Positions 7,797-16,793 are shown, counted from the first letter of the stretch. The stretch is DNA of 64,000 nt from Mobilicoccus massiliensis (GCF_000826525.2 NZ_LN651330.1:62001-126000); one strand, 5' to 3'. Notes: generated by a model from the sequence alone, not told the origin. A program made the numbers and translations.

Positions 7797-8929
7797 CGTG
7801 GCGACTGAGTGCGGACGACCTGCCGGACCTCGCCCGGGGCGCCACCCTGCTCGGCACCGGCGGGGGAGGCGATCCCTACATCGGCCGGCGGCTCGTCGAG
7901 CGCGTGCTCGGTGACGGAAGCATCGAGATCCTCGACCCCGACGAGATCGCCGACGACCTGTTCGTCATCCCGACCGCGCAGATGGGCGCGCCCACGGTGA
8001 TGGTCGAGAAGATCCCCGCGGGCTACGAGGCGACGGCCGCGCTGCGCATCCTCGAGGAGCACCTCGGCCGCACGGCGGAGGCGACGATGCCCATCGAGTG
8101 CGGCGGCATCAACTCGATGATCCCGCTCGTCGTGGCGGCCGAGACCGGGCTGCCGGTGGTCGACGCCGACGGGATGGGCCGGGCGTTCCCCAAGCTGTCG
8201 ATGGAGACGTTCGCCGTCTACGGCGTGCACGGCTCGCCCCTGGCGCTCGCGGGTGAGAACGGCGAGAAGGTCGTCATCGACACCGGCACCGACGACCGCC
8301 GGATGGAGTCGCTGGCGCGGGCGATCACAATCCGCCTCGGCGGGGTCGGGCACATCGCCGAGTACGCGATGACCGGCGCCGACGTGCGACGCACGGCCAT
8401 CCCGCGCACCCTGTCGATGGCCTTGAGCCTCGGCCGGGCGATCCGGGAGGCGCGCGAGGCCAACCGCTCGCCGTACGAGGCGATCGAACAGACGCTCTCG
8501 ACCACGTTGTACCGGTACATGCGGCGCTTGTTCGCGGGCAAGGTCGTCGACGTCGAGCGCCGTACCTCCGAGGGGTTCGCGAAGGGCGTCGCCAAGATCG
8601 CGGCCTCGGACGGCTCCGGCTCGACGCTCGAGCTGCGCTTCCAGAACGAGAACCTCGTCGCGTTGCGCGACGGCGAGTGCGTCGCGATCGTGCCGGATCT
8701 CATCTGCGTGCTCGAGGACGAGAGCGCCGAGCCGATCACGACGGAGGGGTTGCGGTACGGGCAGCGGGTGCAGGTGATCGGCATCTCGACGCCCGACATG
8801 ATGCGCACGCCGGAGGCGCTCGCGGCGTTCGGTCCGGCGGCGTTCGGGCTGAGCGAGCCGTTCCGCCCCGTCGAGGAGCGCGCCGGTGTAACTCGGCAGG
8901 ACGTTGTTGACGCGGGTCTTGAGGCGTGA
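7793..8929 (+). CDS. DUF917 protein 2, 3' end replaced by IS sequence
   Basis: A 378-codon frame starting at the GTG 7793-7795, which overlaps the previous stop (GTGA) and has CGGAGGTC upstream. It carries GTGGGGDPYIGRR, QMGAPTVMVEK, ECGGINSMIPL, DADGMGRAFPKLS and RFQNENLVALRDGE. By alignment with copy 1 the body is complete to about AFGLSEPFRP. The last 13-14 codons (from about 8887) are IS481-type terminal DNA, so the native stop has been lost and replaced by a short foreign tail. Function is probably retained because only the extreme C-terminus differs, but this is inference. The insertion separates it from copy 3. Confidence 0.82.
   Translation: MTWRLSADDLPDLARGATLLGTGGGGDPYIGRRLVERVLGDGSIEILDPDEIADDLFVIPTAQMGAPTVMVEKIPAGYEATAALRILEEHLGRTAEATMPIECGGINSMIPLVVAAETGLPVVDADGMGRAFPKLSMETFAVYGVHGSPLALAGENGEKVVIDTGTDDRRMESLARAITIRLGGVGHIAEYAMTGADVRRTAIPRTLSMALSLGRAIREAREANRSPYEAIEQTLSTTLYRYMRRLFAGKVVDVERRTSEGFAKGVAKIAASDGSGSTLELRFQNENLVALRDGECVAIVPDLICVLEDESAEPITTEGLRYGQRVQVIGISTPDMMRTPEALAAFGPAAFGLSEPFRPVEERAGVTRQDVVDAGLEA
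8885..8914 (+). repeat. Left terminal inverted repeat of the IS481-like element
   Basis: Starts with the terminal TGT at 8887 and runs to TTGACGCG at 8914. It matches the right end over about 22 of 30 positions, with the inner 12 bases identical. Confidence 0.8.
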
Positions 8930-9898
8930 GGCTGGAGGCTTGCCGCCGGCGGCGGTGTGGGGTCGATGGTAGTTGTAGTGGTTGACCCAGATGCTGATGC
9001 CGTTGCGTCGTTGTTGCTCACTGGTCCATGCCCGGGCATAGAGAACTTCGCTGCTCATCAGTCCTTGGTAACGCTCGACCTTGCCGTTGTGCTTGGTCGT
9101 GTAGGGGCGGATCCGCTGGTGGCGTGAGGCGAACGAGGCCAGGTGCCGGGTGAAGTGCTTGGAGGTGTAGGCAGGCCCGTTGTCGGTGACGATCCGCGTG
9201 TAGCGGGTGATGCCGTGAGCCCGGAAGAACACGCGGGCGCGGGAGAGGAAGGCGACGACCGTGGTCGCGGTCTCGTCGTCGTGGCACTCGCTGTAGGCCA
9301 GGCGGGAGAACCCGTCGACCGCGGAGTGGATGTAGGTGTACCCGGCGCGGGTGCCCTTGCGACCGCCTGCGCGGGCGGCGCGGTCGGCTGCCTTGTCTTG
9401 GGCGGATCCGCGTCCGTGGACGCGCCAGCCGCCACCGTCGGGGATTCGGGCGGCTTTCTTGACGTCGATGTGAATCATGTGCCCGGGATATCGGGCGGTG
9501 ATCGTGCCCGGTGCGCGCAGCGGTTCGCCGTCGGCGTCGAGCCATGACAGACGCGGTAGGCCCACGCGGTGCAGGATCCGGGTGACCGTGCACGCCGCGA
9601 TTCGTACGCCTTCGGCCGCCAGATCGGTGGCGATCCGTGTCGCTGAGCGATGCTTCTTGCGTAGCTCGATGATCCGCTCGACCACCACCTGGGATGTCTG
9701 GGTGGGGCGGTGGTGCGGTGCGCTGGAGCGGTCGGCCAGGCCGGCTTGACCGTGTTCGCGGTAGCGGTTGACCCATTTCGACAGGCACTGGCGTGACACG
9801 CCGGCTTCAGCGGCGACGTGGGCGATCGGGCGGTGCTGACAGCGCAGCACGAGCCGGTGACGGCCCTCGATGGTCAGGGGCGCATTACGGTGGGACAC
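8887..9898 (-). CDS. IS481-family DDE transposase without its own stop codon inside the IS
   Basis: About 337 codons from the GTG at 9896-9898 to the left IS end. The N-terminal HTH region (HVAAEAGVSRQCLSKWVNRYREHG) is followed by the integrase-like catalytic core with HIDVKKAARI (first Asp), IVTDNGPAYTS (second Asp) and NGKVERYQG (Glu). The C-terminus is the typical NHYNYHRPHTAAGGKPPASRLKTRVNNVL. No in-frame stop occurs before the IS boundary; the frame runs on antisense through the DUF917 genes to 7148. With the expected CCTAGG flank, TAC ACC would be followed at once by TAG, so the stop is normally supplied by the target site and has been lost here. Catalytic residues look intact. Confidence 0.85.
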
Positions 9899-10015
9899 AG
9901 GGCAGGTCCTTCGAGATCGGCTACACGAGTTGCTTGGTCGCTACTCACGGTGCCGCCGTCGGACCTGCCCGTCCTCAACCCCGGCCACGCGTCAACAACC
10001 TCCTGCACCGCAACA
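8887..10015 (-). mobile_element. IS481-family insertion sequence, about 1.13 kb
   Basis: The ends are imperfect inverted repeats of about 28 bp. The left end begins TGTAACTCGGCAGGACGTTG (8887) and the right end, read inward, begins TGTTGCGGTGCAGGAGGTTG (from 10015); both continue TTGACGCG. A single transposase runs leftward. The right flank is CCTAGG (10016-10021), the NCTAGN-type target known for IS481 relatives. The left flank is CGCCGG, so no target duplication is visible. This asymmetry suggests a deletion or recombination at the left end after insertion. Confidence 0.85.
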
Positions 10016-10017
10016 CC
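9988..10017 (-). repeat. Right terminal inverted repeat of the IS481-like element
   Basis: Complement of the left end. Reading inward from 10015 it begins TGTTGCGGTG and ends TTGACGCG at 9988. It abuts CCTAGG. Confidence 0.8.
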
Positions 10018-10023
10018 TAGGCT
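10018..10023 (+). promoter_or_regulatory. -10 hexamer TAGGCT of DUF917 copy 3, embedded in the IS target
   Basis: TAGGCT ends 6 nt before the ATG at 10030, the same geometry as other leaderless-looking starts in this window. The hexamer begins inside the CCTAGG target at the right IS end, so everything upstream of the -10, including any -35, is now IS sequence. Confidence 0.5.
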
Positions 10024-10029
10024 GAGCGG

Positions 10030-11127
10030 ATGCCCTGGGTGCTCGAACGGTCCGACCTGGACCATTACGCCACCGGCGTCGCCCTCCTCTCCAGTGGAGG
10101 CGGAGGCCGCCTCGCCGGCTCGGTCCGCAGCGCCGCCGCTCGGGTCGACCTGCCGGTGACGGTGTACGCGGCCGACGAGCTCGACGCGTCGACCCCTTGC
10201 ATGGCCGTCGGGCACGGCGGCTCGACGGTCCTGCAGACCGAGCGGTTGCCGAGCCCCGAGCCCTTCGCCCGCGCGATCGCCGCGGTCCAGCGGTGGACGG
10301 GGCAGCGGATCGACGCCGTCTGCCCCGTCGAGATCGGCGGCGCGAACGGTCTGGCGGCCCTGCACCTCGGGGCCCGGTACCGCACCGTCGACGCCGATCT
10401 CATGGGTCGCGCGTTGCCGTGGGTCGACCAGTTCAGCGTGCTCGCCGAGGAACTGCCGGGCCTCGTGCTCGCGACGGCCACCGGCGGCGAGGGGGTGGTC
10501 GTCCACGCCGACCCCCGCCCGGCCGACGCCGAGCGGGTGCTGCGCGCCGCCTTCATGAGCGCCGGTGGCTGGTCGGGTGTCGTCGTCGCCGGGTTCACGG
10601 TCGGCGACCTGCGAAGGCACGCGATCCTCGGGTCGATGGGCCGGGCCCTCGAGGTCGGTCGCGCGTGGGCGTCGGCCGTCGAGCCGGGCGAGCGCGCCGT
10701 CGCGGCCGGCGGGGAACTGCTCGGCGAAGGGCGGATCGAGGACCACGCCCCGGCCGACGACCACGACGTGCACTCGTTCGCGCTGATCCGGCGCGACGGC
10801 GCCGTCGTGCGCGTCGTCGCGGCGAGCGAGTTCCTCTGCGTGCTCGTCGACGGCGAGGTCGTCGCCGCGACCCCTCACATCGTCGACGTCGTCGACGTGC
10901 TCACCGGCGAGGTGCTGCAGGCCGACGAGGTCGCCGTCGGTCGTCAGGTCGCGGTCGTCGCCCTCCCCGGGCCGCAGTGGTGGACGGCCACCCCCGAGCG
11001 GGCCGCGCGGGTCGGCCTTGCGCGCTACGGCCTCGACGACCTCGATGACCCCAATGACATCGGTGCCCTCGGCCTCGTTGACCTCGACGACCCACCCGAC
11101 CTCGTCGGACGGGGGCCTCGTGCCTGA
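10030..11127 (+). CDS. DUF917 protein 3 (divergent paralogue)
   Basis: A 365-residue third member of the DUF917 family and the most divergent. The glycine-rich N-terminal word is SSGGGGRLAG rather than GTGGGGDPYIG. CPVEIGGANGLAAL, DADLMGRALPWVDQ and FLCVLVDGEVVAATPH correspond to the conserved blocks of copies 1 and 2, while the RFQNENLVAL block is lost. This suggests a different substrate or a structural role. The C-terminus carries an Asp/Leu-rich stretch (LDDLDDPNDIG and similar). Its stop lies 8 bp inside the start of the PucR-type gene. The upstream region is IS481 sequence, so its original expression signal may be disturbed. Confidence 0.8.
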   Translation: MPWVLERSDLDHYATGVALLSSGGGGRLAGSVRSAAARVDLPVTVYAADELDASTPCMAVGHGGSTVLQTERLPSPEPFARAIAAVQRWTGQRIDAVCPVEIGGANGLAALHLGARYRTVDADLMGRALPWVDQFSVLAEELPGLVLATATGGEGVVVHADPRPADAERVLRAAFMSAGGWSGVVVAGFTVGDLRRHAILGSMGRALEVGRAWASAVEPGERAVAAGGELLGEGRIEDHAPADDHDVHSFALIRRDGAVVRVVAASEFLCVLVDGEVVAATPHIVDVVDVLTGEVLQADEVAVGRQVAVVALPGPQWWTATPERAARVGLARYGLDDLDDPNDIGALGLVDLDDPPDLVGRGPRA

Positions 11128-12642
11128 CGCGATCACGACCGCGGCCCTCCTGGCCCACCCCGACACCGGCGAGCTCCGCGTCATCGCCGACGCCGACGGC
11201 GCGTGGACGACAGTGCACGTCGGCGAACTGGAGAGCGACCTGCCGCCCGACTCCGGCGGCGCCCTGGCGATCCTCACCCGGCGCGCTCCGTCCAACGCCT
11301 GGCAGGTCGAGGCGATGCTGCGTCGTCTGCGCGACGCGGCTACAGCGGGCTCGCGCTGCCGTGGGAGACCGCGGCGCCCGAGAGCACCCGGACGATGGCT
11401 CGCCGGATCGGCCTCACCCTGCTGGCCGCCGACCGTCCCACCGCGCTCGCCAAGGCGTGTTGGGAGCTGCTCGAGTCGCGCCAGGCGCTCGTGCTCGCCT
11501 ACGTGCACAAGGTCGCGCGCTCGATCGAGTACGCCGCGGCCGACCTGCACGACCTGCTCCGGCACATGGCGAGCGGCGTCGGGCATCCCGTGGCGATCGT
11601 CGACGAACGCGGCGTCCTCCGGCACGCCGGGCCACCGCCGTCACCGGAGCTGTTGGCGCGCGTCGACTTCGGCAGCCCGTGGATCGATCTCGTGCAGACG
11701 CCCGCCGAGTGCGCCGCGAGCGTCCGCGTGCACAGCACCGTGCGCCCCGGGTTGCGGCTGCTCATGAGCGGGCACGGACTCACCGACACGCAGGTCCGGG
11801 CGCTGGGCACCGCGGTCGAGGTCGCGATGCCGGCGGTCGCGGCCAGGCTCATGATCGACGAGGTGCACGCCTGGAGCGACGCCTCGCGCTCCTCCGCCAT
11901 CCTCACGGAGTTGCTCGAGCGCAAGGGCGTGCCCGACGCGGAGCTCGAGCGCCGCCTCGTCGAACGCGGCTGGCGCACCGCGGGCTGGCATCTCGGCGTA
12001 CGCGTCGTCGGTCGCGGGCGTCTCGACGGTCTCGAACTGGCACGCGTCGTCACCGAGCGCCTCCTCGCGCTGCCCGCCGATTCGCACGCGAGCGTGCTCG
12101 GCGAGGGGGTGTCGGGGTGGCTCACCTTCACCCGACGTCCGTCGCCGGAGGTCGTGGAGACGTGGGTGCGGCGGCTGCGCGAGCTTCACGACGACCTGCA
12201 GTCGGAGTTGGAGGTGGCGACCGGCATCGGCTCGCTCGCCCCGGAGGGAGCGGGCCTGGCCGCCACCCTGGCGGAGGCGACCGACGCGGCTCGGCTCGCG
12301 GTGCGACGAGCCTCGACGGGCTGGTTCCTCCACCTCGACCGGCTGGGCCTGACCCAACTTCTCGCGGCCTGGACGGCGAGCGACACCTTCGAGCCCGCCG
12401 CGCGCTCGCTGCTCGGCGCGCTCGGGCCCGAGGAGATCCGCACCCTGGCGGCCTACCTCGACCGGGAGTCCTCCCTCGTCGCGGCCGCGGCCGAACTCGG
12501 GCTGCACCGCAACACCCTGGGCCCGCGCATCCGCCGGATCGAGCAGCTGCTCGCCGTCGACCTCACCGACCCCGACGTGCGCCTCGCGCTCCACCTCGCC
12601 TGCCGGGTCGTCCTCGCCGGCGGCGACTCGCCAGGCCCCTGA
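11120..12642 (+). pseudogene. PucR/CdaR-type regulator with an apparent -1 frameshift near 11340
   Basis: The N-terminal part reads from the GTG at 11120-11122 (VPDAITTAALLAHPDTGELR, then a PucR-like sensor segment) to about LRRLRDA at 11339. The remainder reads one frame away from GYSGLALPWETA to the stop at 12642. One missing base in GACGC/GGCTAC would join them into a protein of about 507 residues. The C-terminal part has the PucR-type HTH (LVAAAAELGLHRNTLGPRIRRIEQLL, about 12475-12555). It overlaps DUF917 copy 3 by 8 bp, so it is the natural regulator of the island. The frameshift could be real inactivation or a sequencing error in a GC run; an internal ATG (11395) could still give a regulator lacking its N-terminal domain. 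Confidence 0.75.
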
Positions 12643-12662
12643 CGGGTCTGCTCGGAGTCTGC

Positions 12663-14516
12663 TCAGAGGCGGGTGACGTCGCGAACGGCGCCCTTGTCGG
12701 CGCTCGTCGCGAGGAGTGCGTAGGCCTTGAGAGCGGTCGAGACCTTGCGGGGGCGCTCGACGTGAGGCGTCCAGGCCTGCGCACCTCGGGCCTCCTCCGC
12801 CTCGCGGCGGCGAGCGAGCTCGGCGTCGTCGACGTCGAGGTGGATGGAGCGGTTCGGGATGTCGATCTTGATGACGTCGCCGTTCTCGACGAGCCCGATG
12901 GTTCCCCCCGACGCGGCCTCGGGGGAGACGTGGCCGATCGAGAGTCCGCTCGTGCCGCCGGAGAATCGGCCGTCGGTGAGCAGCGCGCACGCCTTGCCGA
13001 GCTTCTTGGACTTGAGGAACGTCGTCGGGTAGAGCATCTCCTGCATGCCCGGGCCGCCCTTGGGCCCCTCGTAGCGGATGACGACGACGTCGCCCTCGAC
13101 CACGTCGCCACCGAGGATGCCCTGGCAGGCGTCGTCCTGACTCTCGAAGACCACGGCCCGACCGTCGAAGACGAGGATCGACTCGTCGACACCGGCGGTC
13201 TTGACGATGCAACCGGCCTCGGCGATGTTGCCGTAGAGCACGGCGATACCGCCGTCGGCCGAGAACGCGTTCTCGACGGTGCGGATGCAGCCGGCCTCAC
13301 GGTCGGCGTCGAGATCGGTGTAGCGGGCACTCTGCGAGAACGGTTCGGTGGTGCGCACGCCACCGGGGGCCGCGCGGTACATCTCACGCACCTCCTCCCC
13401 GGCACGTCCCTCGGCGGTGATGTCGTGGTCGGCGATGACCTCGGCGAGCTTCGGGCCGCTCACCGTCGACGTGCCGCCGTCGAGGAGCCCGCCGCGCAGC
13501 AGCTCGGCCATGATGCCGAGCACGCCGCCGGCCCGGTGCACGTCCTCCATGTGGTACTCGGCGGTCGACGGCGCGACCTTGCACAGGTGCGGGACGTGGC
13601 GCGACATGCGGTCGATGTCGGCCATCGTGAAGTCGACACCCGCCTCCTGCGCGGCGGCGAGCAGGTGCAGCACGGTGTTCGACGAGCCGCCCATCGCGAT
13701 GTCGAGGGCCATCGCGTTCTCGAACGCGGCCCGGGTCGCGATGCCCCGCGGCAGGACGGAGGCGTCGTCGTCCTCGTAATACGCCTTCGCGAGCGCGACG
13801 ATGCGGTGACCCGCCCGCTCGAACAGGCGGCGACGGTCGGTGTGCGTGGCGAGCAGCGAGCCGTTGCCCGGCAGCGACAGTCCGAGGGCCTCGGTGAGGC
13901 AGTTCATCGAGTTGGCCGTGAACATGCCCGAGCACGAGCCGCACGTCGGGCACGCGGAGGCCTCCAGCTTGGCGACCTCGGCGTCGGAGACCGTGTCGTC
14001 GGCACCGGCGATCATCGCGTCGACGAGGTCGAGAGCGCGGGTGCCGTCGGGTGAGACGACCTTGCCCGCCTCCATCGGCCCGCCGGAGACGAAGATCGTC
14101 GGCACGTCGAGACGCAACGCGGCCATGAGCATGCCGGGCGTGATCTTGTCGCAGTTGCTGATGCAGACGAGGGCGTCGGCGGTGTGCGCGTTGACCATGT
14201 ACTCGACGGAGTCGGCGATGAGGTCGCGGCTGGGCAGCGAGTAGAGCATGCCGTCGTGACCCATGGCGATGCCGTCGTCCACGGCGATGGTGTTGAACTC
14301 CTTGGCCACGCCGCCCGCGGCCTCGATCTGCTCCGCGACGATGCGGCCGACGTCGCGCAGGTGCACGTGACCGGGCACGAACTGGGTGAAGCTGTTGGCG
14401 ACCGCGACGATGGGCTTGCCGAAGTCGGAGTCCGTCATACCCGTCGCGCGCCAGAGGGCGCGGGCACCGGCCATCGTGCGTCCGGACGTGCTCGTGGCGG
14501 ATCGAAGGATCGGCAT
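12663..14516 (-). CDS. ilvD: Dihydroxy-acid dehydratase
   Basis: A 617-residue Fe-S dehydratase of valine, leucine and isoleucine synthesis, converting 2,3-dihydroxy-acids to 2-oxo-acids in the cytoplasm. Signatures are [21 protein letters not shown] near the N-terminus, [32 protein letters not shown] (cluster ligands), [12 protein letters not shown] and [19 protein letters not shown] near the C-terminus. The length is that of the long E. coli-type enzyme. I chose the ATG at 14516 because AGGAGG precedes it; the longer open frame upstream is spurious. It is a single gene, convergent with the PucR-type gene and divergent from malic enzyme. Confidence 0.97.
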   Translation of the reverse strand: MPILRSATSTSGRTMAGARALWRATGMTDSDFGKPIVAVANSFTQFVPGHVHLRDVGRIVAEQIEAAGGVAKEFNTIAVDDGIAMGHDGMLYSLPSRDLIADSVEYMVNAHTADALVCISNCDKITPGMLMAALRLDVPTIFVSGGPMEAGKVVSPDGTRALDLVDAMIAGADDTVSDAEVAKLEASACPTCGSCSGMFTANSMNCLTEALGLSLPGNGSLLATHTDRRRLFERAGHRIVALAKAYYEDDDASVLPRGIATRAAFENAMALDIAMGGSSNTVLHLLAAAQEAGVDFTMADIDRMSRHVPHLCKVAPSTAEYHMEDVHRAGGVLGIMAELLRGGLLDGGTSTVSGPKLAEVIADHDITAEGRAGEEVREMYRAAPGGVRTTEPFSQSARYTDLDADREAGCIRTVENAFSADGGIAVLYGNIAEAGCIVKTAGVDESILVFDGRAVVFESQDDACQGILGGDVVEGDVVVIRYEGPKGGPGMQEMLYPTTFLKSKKLGKACALLTDGRFSGGTSGLSIGHVSPEAASGGTIGLVENGDVIKIDIPNRSIHLDVDDAELARRREAEEARGAQAWTPHVERPRKVSTALKAYALLATSADKGAVRDVTRL

Positions 14517-14610
14517 GGGGACCTCCTGCTCGGGTCGAGGATGACCGTCGTTCGTCCTCCATGATCCCGCGACCGGCCGGGGGCGATGACGAGGGGGTCC
14601 GACAGGTGAA

Positions 14611-14642
14611 ACGTCCGTCCGAGATGCGGACGTGACGGACGT
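14611..14642. promoter_or_regulatory. Inverted repeat in the ilvD-malic enzyme divergent region
   Basis: ACGTCCGT (14611-14618) and ACGGACGT (14635-14642) form an 8-bp perfect dyad 16 bp apart. Further CCG/CGG pairs lie inside. It lies about 95 bp upstream of ilvD and 62 bp upstream of malic enzyme, so it could be an operator for either gene. Function is unproven. Confidence 0.35.
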
Positions 14643-14690
14643 CCCGCCATCCGCCCTCGGGTCGCGGCCTGAACGCGCCCGGCGGGCCGA

Positions 14691-14696
14691 TACTGT
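14691..14696 (+). promoter_or_regulatory. -10 hexamer TACTGT for leaderless malic enzyme mRNA
   Basis: TACTGT ends 7 nt before the ATG at 14704, and no ribosome-binding site is seen between them. This is the leaderless geometry shared with several other genes here. Confidence 0.5.
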
Positions 14697-14703
14697 CTGC
14701 CTC

Positions 14704-16104
14704 ATGTCAGCCAAGACGCCCAGCCCCGCCTTCTCCGTCCGCATCCGCGTGAGGATCGCCGACCGCCCCGGCGCGCTCGGCCGACTCGCCGTCGCCATCG
14801 GTGAGGCCGGTGGGAACATCAACGCCCTCGAGGGATTCACGGTCACCACGGCCTACCTCGAGGAGGACATCATCGTCTACTGCTCGAGCGTCGAGCATCA
14901 GCAAGAGATCCGGAAGGCCGTCGAGAGCGTCCCGGGCGTCAGCATCCTCGAATGGGAGGACCGCACCCACGCGCTGCACGAGGGCGGCAAGATCGAGGTG
15001 GTCTCCCCGGTGGAGATCCTCGACATGAACACCCTGGCCATGGCCTACTCGCCGGGCGTCGCGCGGGTGTGCACGACCATCGCGAACGACACGGCCGCGT
15101 CGTTCGACTACACGATCCGCAAGAACACCGTCGCGGTCGTCTCCGACGGCACGGCCGTGCTCGGGCTCGGCGACATCGGCCCCGAGGCCGCGATGCCCGT
15201 CATGGAGGGCAAGGCGCAGCTCTTCAAGCAGTTCGGCGGGGTCGACGCGTTCCCGATCTGCCTCGACACCAAGGATCCCGACAAGATCGTCGAGATCGTC
15301 ACGGCTCTGGCCCCCACCTTCGGCGGCGTCAACCTCGAGGACATCTCGGCCCCCCGTGCGTTCGAGATCGAGGAGCGGCTCTCGGCCGGTCTCGACATCC
15401 CCGTGTTCCACGACGACCAGCACGGCACGGCGATCGTCACGGTCGCGGGCCTGGAGAACGCGCTCAAGATCGTCGGCAAGAAGCACGCGGACCTCAAGGT
15501 CATCGTCGCCGGCGTGGGCGCGGCCGGCGTCGCGGTGTCGAAGATGCTGCTCAACGCAGGTGTCACCAACCTCGTCGGCGTCGACCGCAACGGAGCCGTG
15601 CACACCGGGCGCGAAGACCTCAACTCGAGCAAGCAGTGGTTCGCCGAGAACACCAACCCCGAACGGCTCGCCGGCACGATCACCGAGGTCATCAAGGGCG
15701 CCGACGTCTTCCTCGGCCTCGCCGGACCCGACCTGCTCACCGTCGCCGACGTCGAGTCGATGGCGAAGGACCCGATCGTCTTCGCCATGGCCAACCCCGA
15801 CCCCGAGATCCGCCCGGAACTCATCAAGGACATCGCCGCGGTCATCGCCACCGGCCGCAGCGACTTTCCCAACCAGATCAACAACGTGCTCGCGTTCCCC
15901 GGCATCTTCCGCGGCGCTCTCGACGCCCGCGCCACGACGATCTCGGAGAACATGAAGCTCGCCGCGGCCCGTGCCATCGCCGACGTGGTCGGCGACGACC
16001 TGCACCCCCAGTTCATCGTGCCGACCGCCTTCGACCACCGCGTCGCCCCGGCCGTCGCCGAGGCCGTCCGCGCCGCGGCGATCGAGGACGGCGTCTGCCG
16101 CTGA
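14704..16104 (+). CDS. NAD(P)-dependent malic enzyme with N-terminal ACT domain
   Basis: A 466-residue oxidative decarboxylase turning malate into pyruvate and CO2. Residues 1 to about 80 form an ACT-like regulatory domain ([21 protein letters not shown]). The catalytic part starts near [14 protein letters not shown] and includes [25 protein letters not shown], the metal-binding [12 protein letters not shown] and the dinucleotide loop [12 protein letters not shown]. The length fits the small bacterial malic enzyme plus the ACT domain. No ribosome-binding site precedes the ATG, but a TACTGT -10 does, indicating a leaderless mRNA. The gene is followed by the repeat array. NAD versus NADP preference cannot be told by eye. 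Confidence 0.93.
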   Translation: MSAKTPSPAFSVRIRVRIADRPGALGRLAVAIGEAGGNINALEGFTVTTAYLEEDIIVYCSSVEHQQEIRKAVESVPGVSILEWEDRTHALHEGGKIEVVSPVEILDMNTLAMAYSPGVARVCTTIANDTAASFDYTIRKNTVAVVSDGTAVLGLGDIGPEAAMPVMEGKAQLFKQFGGVDAFPICLDTKDPDKIVEIVTALAPTFGGVNLEDISAPRAFEIEERLSAGLDIPVFHDDQHGTAIVTVAGLENALKIVGKKHADLKVIVAGVGAAGVAVSKMLLNAGVTNLVGVDRNGAVHTGREDLNSSKQWFAENTNPERLAGTITEVIKGADVFLGLAGPDLLTVADVESMAKDPIVFAMANPDPEIRPELIKDIAAVIATGRSDFPNQINNVLAFPGIFRGALDARATTISENMKLAAARAIADVVGDDLHPQFIVPTAFDHRVAPAVAEAVRAAAIEDGVCR

Positions 16105-16165
16105 CCGCCGAGACACCCGCGGCCTCCCAGGACAGGCGGTCCCACCGGGGCCCGGCACCCCTGGC

Positions 16166-16240
16166 GCTCGAACAGGCGGTTTCACCCGGCGAGGAGCGTG
16201 CTGTGTCGTCGTGGGAGGGGATGAAACCGCCTGTTCGAGC
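16166..16240. repeat. Palindromic unit 1 of the repeat cluster (perfect 19-bp arms)
   Basis: Arm A at 16166-16184 and arm B at 16222-16240 are exact reverse complements with a 37-nt loop. This is the best-preserved unit. The flank GGGAGTGTGACCACCGTTGC that follows it recurs after the other units. Confidence 0.9.
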
Positions 16241-16282
16241 GGGAGTGTGACCACCGTTGCCGGGGGTCCGGGGTCCTCCGGG

Positions 16283-16355
16283 GCTCGGACAGGCGGTTTC
16301 ATCCGACGAGTAGCGTGCTGTGTCGTCGTGGAGGGGTGAAACCGCCTGTTCGAGC
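16283..16355. repeat. Palindromic unit 2 of the repeat cluster
   Basis: Arm A (GCTCGGACAG variant) is at 16283-16301 and arm B at 16337-16355, with a 35-nt loop. One mismatch in the stem comes from the A-to-G variant in arm A. Confidence 0.85.
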
Positions 16356-16390
16356 GGGAGTGTGACCACCGTTGCCGGGGGTCCGGCGGC

Positions 16391-16523
16391 CTCGGGGCTC
16401 GGACAGGCGGTTTCTCCGGGGTCTCGGCGGCCCTCGGGGCTCGGACAGGCGGTTTCACCGGGGTCTCGGCGGCCCCTCGGGGCTCGGACAGGCGGTTTCA
16501 CCGGGGCCCCGGCGTCCCCTGGA
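16391..16523 (+). repeat. Short tandem series (42-43 bp period) of half-units
   Basis: Three arm-A copies (16397, 16439, 16482), each followed by CCGGGGTCTCGGCGGCCC-like linkers and without arm B, lead into the unit at 16524. This is a true tandem repeat of half-palindromes. Confidence 0.85.
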
Positions 16524-16597
16524 GCTCGAACAGGCGGTTTCACCCGACGAGGAGCGTGCTGTGTCGTCGTGGAGGGGGTGAAACCGCCGGTTCGAGC
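16524..16597. repeat. Palindromic unit 3 of the repeat cluster
   Basis: Arm A is at 16524-16542 and arm B at 16579-16597, with a 36-nt loop and one changed base in arm B (CCGG for CCTG). Confidence 0.85.
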
Positions 16598-16748
16598 GGG
16601 AGCGTGACCACCGTTGCCGGGGGGCCGGGGTCCTCCGGGGCTCGGACAGGCGGTTTCACCCGGCGAGGAGCGAGCGGGAGCGTGACCACCGTTGCCGGGG
16701 GGCCGGGGTCCTCCGGGGCTCGGACAGGCGGTTTCACCCGGCGAGGAG
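16593..16748 (+). repeat. Perfect 78-bp tandem duplication inside the repeat cluster
   Basis: Bases 16593-16670 and 16671-16748 are identical as read. The junction lies in GAGCG, removing the arm-B half of one palindromic unit. The identity points to a recent slippage or recombination event, or to an assembly issue. Confidence 0.9.
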
Positions 16749-16793
16749 CGTGCTGTGTCTCGTCGTGGAGGGGGTGGAACCGCCTGTTCGAGC
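16718..16793. repeat. Palindromic unit 4 of the repeat cluster
   Basis: Arm A is at 16718-16736 and arm B (TGGAACC variant) at 16775-16793. The loop carries an extra CT relative to unit 1. Confidence 0.8.

Noticed and set aside
7148-8886. Continuation of the transposase frame antisense to the DUF917 genes
   Set aside because: Composition (Arg, His, Asp-rich, no motif) is that of antisense high-GC DNA. It arises only because the IS lost its stop codon.
8881-10021. Target-site duplication of the IS
   Set aside because: Six-base flanks are CGCCGG and CCTAGG, which share only three positions; no duplication can be claimed.
12645-14054. Plus-strand frame opposite ilvD
   Set aside because: Antisense shadow of ilvD, which has all family motifs on the minus strand.
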